Part shown: positions 22,939 to 26,461 of the stretch, piece after piece
How positions within the stretch are numbered: the stretch's first letter is position 1
Layout of the letters: each line of letters begins with the position of its first letter
NCBI GenBank assembly: GCA_000493945.1
Contig: AWNW01000033.1
Coordinates: forward strand, 6,479 to 32,939
Direction of reading: 5' to 3'
DNA from: Candidatus Hydrogenedens terephthalaticus JGI OTU-1
Lineage (GTDB): Bacteria; Hydrogenedentota; Hydrogenedentia; Hydrogenedentales; Hydrogenedentaceae
Length of the DNA: 26,461 nucleotides
Program-made: the position numbers and the translations under genes
Notes under the pieces: model-generated
Seen by the model: the letters and a program-made list of their open reading frames with translations, nothing else
Database searches by the model: none
Told to the model about the DNA's origin: nothing

Positions 22939-24681
22939 CTAATATTTGATTATATTCGGAGGCAATGAATTTCCTTTTAAATCTGTTATCCGCAATGTAT
23001 AGCCCCAGAACCGTTTATTATTTGTGATTTTCATAAGGATATTATAATTCCCTTTTTCAAAGGATACAGGAATTACTGTCTTATCTGGTATTACAGAAGA
23101 TTCCCCGAAATATTCAAAGATTAAATCTTTTTTCTTTTCGTTTATTAACCACACCTTAACAGCATCATTATAGCCAAATCGTATTTGAGCAGAAACAGGC
23201 TGGAGAACCTCAAAAAGACATAGAGCATAAGCACAGGTTTCTTCCTGTTGTCCCAAAATTTTATTAAGGTCTATAGATATTTTGTTGTTCTCTATAGACA
23301 ATGATTTCCAGTCCATTGCATTTATATCTGTTTCGGGTGGAAATTCTTTTTCATGCGTTTCCTTAAAATTCTCTGTATGGAAAGGTCCTGCTATTTTCCA
23401 ATGAGTAATTGGGTTGAATAATGTGCGAAAGGATACTTCCTCTCCCTGTAGATATTTTTTCCCTATTTCCCAGAAGTAACCGTGTGCATATTCGTAATTA
23501 TTAAGTGGAGCCGTTTGAAAACGGGGGTTATCATCGGGACCTACTGGAAACGGCATGTAAGTAAAACCTGTTTTTTGCTGTAATAATTGATAATTTCTTT
23601 CGTTCAATAATTCAATTTTTTCTTGAAAAGAATTATCAGAAACAGGTTCTTTTTGTTTCAGTATATTCACATAGTTTTGTAGTGGTTCTTCACCTTCAAA
23701 CAATTCTGCCTGACGACCTAATAACTGTTCATAACAATTATGACTGTAAATCCAATGGTATTTTTTAGATGCAGATATATGAAGACCGTATAATTGTTTT
23801 AACTCTGCTGTTGTAAGTCCCGCCTTATGAGCATTATCATAATCATAACCAAAGGGCCATATTCCCGGTGCTATAGAACATTTTTCCTTCCAATATTTTT
23901 TAGCCTTGGGGGATAAATAGGTGAGAAAGATTTGATCTATCCCCCCGATATATGTGAGAACTTCATCAGGATTTTTCATGCGATATGTATGTTCAATACA
24001 ATAATGAAGTCCTCCTGGAGCATTTTTCTTTGCTAATTCTTCAATCCATGTTAAGTGAATAATAAGTCCAAGGCTTAACCCTTGCTCTGGAAAAGTCAAG
24101 AATACCATCTCGGGAAATACATTGTATATAGTATTAATTAAATCCGCACTCCTTTCCTTTACTTTTTTGATAAGGTCCTTTCGAGTATATGTGTCATATT
24201 TATATCCCTCCCAATTAAAATGATATTGTTCACCAATATATTCTATGTCTATGGCAAATCCTGTGCAACCTGTTTCTTTGGCAAATATGGCAAATTGTCG
24301 AAAGTTATGTAATACATTTTCCCATTGTAAGTCATCAAACCAATTTAAATGATGGTCAAATGCAATTTTGAGAAAGGTTTCTGAACCTATTTTTTTACAA
24401 ATGTTATTGGCTTCAACTGCTTTCTTAAAATTATCATCATCCTTCCCGATTGTCCACGGCTTTTTGTCATTTGCCCAAATATTATCACTCCACTCACGGG
24501 CTATATAGTCGAGGAAAAATGCATTAACACCATTTTCTTTCCATAACTCTGCATCTTTTATAATTTGCTCTGGAGAAGCAGAAAAAACAATTGTTTTTGG
24601 AGGTGCAGAATGAACCAAATCATTGTTAGGTGTAGAAAATGAAAAAATCGGGACAGCTAGTAGTAAAAGAAAATAGCCCAT
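22939..24681 (-). CDS. Secreted TIM-barrel-like protein with C-terminal beta-sandwich
   Basis: The 580 residues start with a signal peptide (MGYFLLLLAVPIFSFS). Residues about 28-350 look like a (beta/alpha)8 barrel: NGVNAFFLDYI, ETFLKIAFDHH, GCTGFAIDIEYIG (D145, E147), MVFLTFPEQG, IDQIFLTYLSP and KKYHWIYSHNCY. The acidic pair in DIEY resembles catalytic positions in glycosidases, but I cannot name a family. Residues about 430-575 form a galactose-binding-like beta-sandwich with a recognisable signature: HWKIAGPF, FPPETDI, FGYNDAVKVWLIN and FEKGNYNILMKI. A polysaccharide- or glycoside-acting extracellular enzyme is inferred. The start is fixed by AAGGAG (24693-24688), 6 nt before ATG 24681. 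PPK2 follows 33 nt downstream. Confidence 0.62.
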   Translation of the reverse strand: MGYFLLLLAVPIFSFSTPNNDLVHSAPPKTIVFSASPEQIIKDAELWKENGVNAFFLDYIAREWSDNIWANDKKPWTIGKDDDNFKKAVEANNICKKIGSETFLKIAFDHHLNWFDDLQWENVLHNFRQFAIFAKETGCTGFAIDIEYIGEQYHFNWEGYKYDTYTRKDLIKKVKERSADLINTIYNVFPEMVFLTFPEQGLSLGLIIHLTWIEELAKKNAPGGLHYCIEHTYRMKNPDEVLTYIGGIDQIFLTYLSPKAKKYWKEKCSIAPGIWPFGYDYDNAHKAGLTTAELKQLYGLHISASKKYHWIYSHNCYEQLLGRQAELFEGEEPLQNYVNILKQKEPVSDNSFQEKIELLNERNYQLLQQKTGFTYMPFPVGPDDNPRFQTAPLNNYEYAHGYFWEIGKKYLQGEEVSFRTLFNPITHWKIAGPFHTENFKETHEKEFPPETDINAMDWKSLSIENNKISIDLNKILGQQEETCAYALCLFEVLQPVSAQIRFGYNDAVKVWLINEKKKDLIFEYFGESSVIPDKTVIPVSFEKGNYNILMKITNNKRFWGYTLRITDLKGNSLPPNIIKY

Positions 24682-24831
24682 ACACTACTCCTTAAATTTA
24701 TATATATTTTACTATTTTTTATAAGGTAAAAAAAATAAAACACAGATATGTTTTAGAGATGTATTCCATTTCAGTATAGATCCTAAATAGAAAAAGCAAG
24801 ATAGGAAATATAGAATATGTAAACTACGCTT

Positions 24832-24861
24832 TTGAATAAGTAAGACTTTAAAAGTTATAAT
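24832..24861 (+). promoter_or_regulatory. Candidate sigma-70 promoter of the NifA-like gene
   Basis: TTGAAT (24832-24837) and a perfect TATAAT (24856-24861) are separated by 18 nt. Transcription would begin near 24868 and give a leader of about 72 nt before ATG 24940. The box lies in the 258-bp divergent spacer with the secreted TIM-barrel gene. I saw no -24/-12 (sigma-54) element there. Confidence 0.55.
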
Positions 24862-24939
24862 TACTACTTATACAAATATGTATTTTTTAGTTTGATTAAA
24901 TGATTTATTATTTAAAATTAAAGTATTAGAATTACCGTA

Positions 24940-26461
24940 ATGAAAGAAAAAACAGATAGAGCCCTTGAAGAACTAAAACTTCTTCTTGAAATTAGTGAAA
25001 TATTAGACCGTAGTTATGACCTTCGGGAGGAATTATATCCTGTCTTGCGGGCTATATCAAATCATACAGGGATGTTACGAGGGACGATAACTTTACTTGA
25101 TAGAGATAGGGGAGAATTGAGAATAGAAGCGGCTTATGGACTTTCAGGCGAAGAATTAGAAAGAGGAGTGTATAAAGTAGGTGAAGGAATTATTGGTAAA
25201 GTTGCCCAAATGGGAAGACCTATGGTTATCCCTAAAATATCTGCAGAGCCTATGTTTTTAAATAAAACAGGTTCAAGAAAAAATCTACAAAAAGAAGAAA
25301 TTTCATATATATGTGTACCTATAAAAATTGAAAATTTGGTTTTAGGAACACTTAGTGCCGATAGAATTTATTCCGATGATATTTCATTAGATGAGGATTT
25401 ACGCGTTCTTACGATTATTGCATCCATGATTGCTCGTGCCGTTCGGTTGCGATTAAAAAATGAACAAGAAAGGAAGGCACTACTTCTTGAGAATGCTCGA
25501 CTTCAAGAAGAATTAAAAAAAAGATTTCACCCTTCTAATATGATTGGTAGTTCCGGGGTTATGCAAAAAGTCTACGATTTAATACAGCAGGTATCCATGA
25601 CGGAAGCGACAGTGTTAATTCGTGGAGAGAGTGGGACCGGTAAAGAATTAGTGGCTTATGCAATACATTTTAACAGCCATCGTGCTTCGGGACCGTTCAT
25701 TAAGGTAAACTGTTCTGCTTTGCCAGAGTCTGTTGTGGAAAGTGAATTATTTGGCCATGAGAAAGGGGCTTTTACAGGAGCCTATCAGCAACGAAAAGGA
25801 AGATTTGAGATGGCACATGGGGGGACTATTTTCTTAGATGAAATTGGGGATATGCCTCTTTCAACCCAGGTGAAGTTGCTACGCGTATTGCAGGATAAAA
25901 CTTTTGAGCGTGTAGGAGGAAGCGAAACAATCCGAGTGAATGTCCGTATTATTACAGCAACAAATCGTGATTTGGAAAAATTAGTTCAAGAGGGTAAATT
26001 TCGCGAAGATTTATACTATCGTTTAAATGTTTTCCCGATTTTTCTCCCGCCGTTGAGAGAAAGAAAAACAGATATTTTGGAATTAGCCAATTACTTTGTT
26101 GAAAAATACAGTCGTGAGAATAATAAGTATGTTCGTCGAATATCTACCCCTGCGATTGATATGCTTATGAGTTATCATTGGCCAGGCAATGTTCGTGAAT
26201 TAGAAAATATTATTGAACGGGCTGTAATTTTAACTACCGATGATGTTATCCATGGACATTATTTGCCTCCTACGCTACAGACAGCCGAAGCTTCCAATAC
26301 AATAATGAAAGGAAAATTAGAAGAAACATTAGAACGCGTTGAACGAGAAATGATTATTGAAGCATTAAAAAATGCAAAAGGGAATAAAGCAAAAGCGGCG
26401 AGGGAATTAGGTATCACGGAAAGAATCATGGGTTTGAGAGTGCAAAAACTTGGAATTGACC
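24940..26461 (+). CDS. NifA-type sigma-54-dependent activator (GAF-AAA+-Fis), 3' end cut
   Basis: The frame is open from ATG 24940 through 507 codons to the window edge. Residues about 10-175 are a GAF sensory domain (TGMLRGTITLLDRD, YKVGEGIIGKVAQMGRPMVI, YICVPIKIENLVLGTLSADR). The AAA+ domain follows, with Walker A GESGTGKE (229-236), the sigma-54-contacting GAFTGA loop (276-281), Walker B TIFLDEIGDM (around D300, E301) and the arginine-rich FREDLYYRLNVFPI. The C-terminal Fis-type helix-turn-helix reads GNKAKAARELGITERIMGL, then RVQKLGID, which is characteristic of NifA-like proteins. Such proteins activate RNA polymerase holding sigma-54. No nitrogenase gene is in the window, and NifA-like regulators in many phyla control other processes, so I assign no target. 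There is no strong RBS. Only the last few residues are missing. Confidence 0.92.
   Translation, partial: MKEKTDRALEELKLLLEISEILDRSYDLREELYPVLRAISNHTGMLRGTITLLDRDRGELRIEAAYGLSGEELERGVYKVGEGIIGKVAQMGRPMVIPKISAEPMFLNKTGSRKNLQKEEISYICVPIKIENLVLGTLSADRIYSDDISLDEDLRVLTIIASMIARAVRLRLKNEQERKALLLENARLQEELKKRFHPSNMIGSSGVMQKVYDLIQQVSMTEATVLIRGESGTGKELVAYAIHFNSHRASGPFIKVNCSALPESVVESELFGHEKGAFTGAYQQRKGRFEMAHGGTIFLDEIGDMPLSTQVKLLRVLQDKTFERVGGSETIRVNVRIITATNRDLEKLVQEGKFREDLYYRLNVFPIFLPPLRERKTDILELANYFVEKYSRENNKYVRRISTPAIDMLMSYHWPGNVRELENIIERAVILTTDDVIHGHYLPPTLQTAEASNTIMKGKLEETLERVEREMIIEALKNAKGNKAKAARELGITERIMGLRVQKLGID

Noticed and set aside
24940..26461. Nitrogen-fixation locus suggested by the NifA-like regulator
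   Set aside because: No nif structural or assembly gene is in the window, and NifA-like activators control many other functions.

Overview
The window looks like chromosomal DNA from an AT-rich, Gram-negative bacterium. An LpxL/HtrB-type lipid A acyltransferase and a likely outer-membrane barrel protein imply an outer membrane. Three traits together recall secreted proteins of Candidatus Hydrogenedentota, Lentisphaerota and similar environmental lineages: an EF-hand/dockerin-like tandem with ELLRVIQFFNSGGYH motifs, long EGTP/EGVV tetrapeptide repeats in a GLUG/PASTA surface protein, and several secreted carbohydrate-active proteins. That placement is an inference from remembered family features, not a search. 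I see no phage, transposase, CRISPR array, tRNA or rRNA.

Layout. Bases 1-2604 (minus) hold a GH63-type glucosidase cut by the left edge. It is divergent from a beta-CASP metallo-hydrolase (2745-4121), which is followed with almost no gap by a lipid A acyltransferase (4123-5065) broken by a one-base frameshift in a C6 run. A Tat-exported L-fucose-isomerase-like protein follows (5343-6848). A shared terminator then separates it from a huge minus-strand surface protein (7090-12600): three GLUG/PASTA modules, a fourth PASTA, about 105 EGxx tetrapeptides, two more PASTA domains and a membrane-anchor tail.

Bases 12851-14811 hold two genes pointing away from each other, a dockerin-like C-terminus (minus) and a tandem alpha/beta-hydrolase (plus). 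Both lack their 5' ends, and they meet at about 13138-13165, which suggests a deletion, an inversion breakpoint or an assembly chimera. A small predicted barrel protein (14821-15639) follows the hydrolase. A Pat-type protein acetyltransferase (15666-18398, minus), an SCP2-domain protein (18585-18908), a degenerate alpha/beta-hydrolase lipoprotein (18959-19696) and an aspartyl-protease/PDZ protein (19700-20824) come next.

The 608-base gap 20825-21432 is the part I find most interesting. On the minus strand it carries an extended -10 promoter, a region of about 205 nt closed by a perfect 13-bp stem, a further hairpin, and a canonical terminator with a T9 tail. No minus-strand gene lies downstream, so this looks like an independently transcribed structured small RNA of about 285 nt, with C-rich hairpin loops including a CCUCC anti-Shine-Dalgarno-like loop.

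The right end has a two-gene minus-strand unit, a secreted TIM-barrel-like protein (22939-24681) then a two-domain class II PPK2 (21433-22905). A divergent GAF-AAA+-Fis sigma-54 activator of NifA type starts at 24940 and runs off the right edge. Functional themes are extracellular polysaccharide processing, envelope biogenesis, and metabolic or transcriptional control. The genes do not form one obvious pathway.
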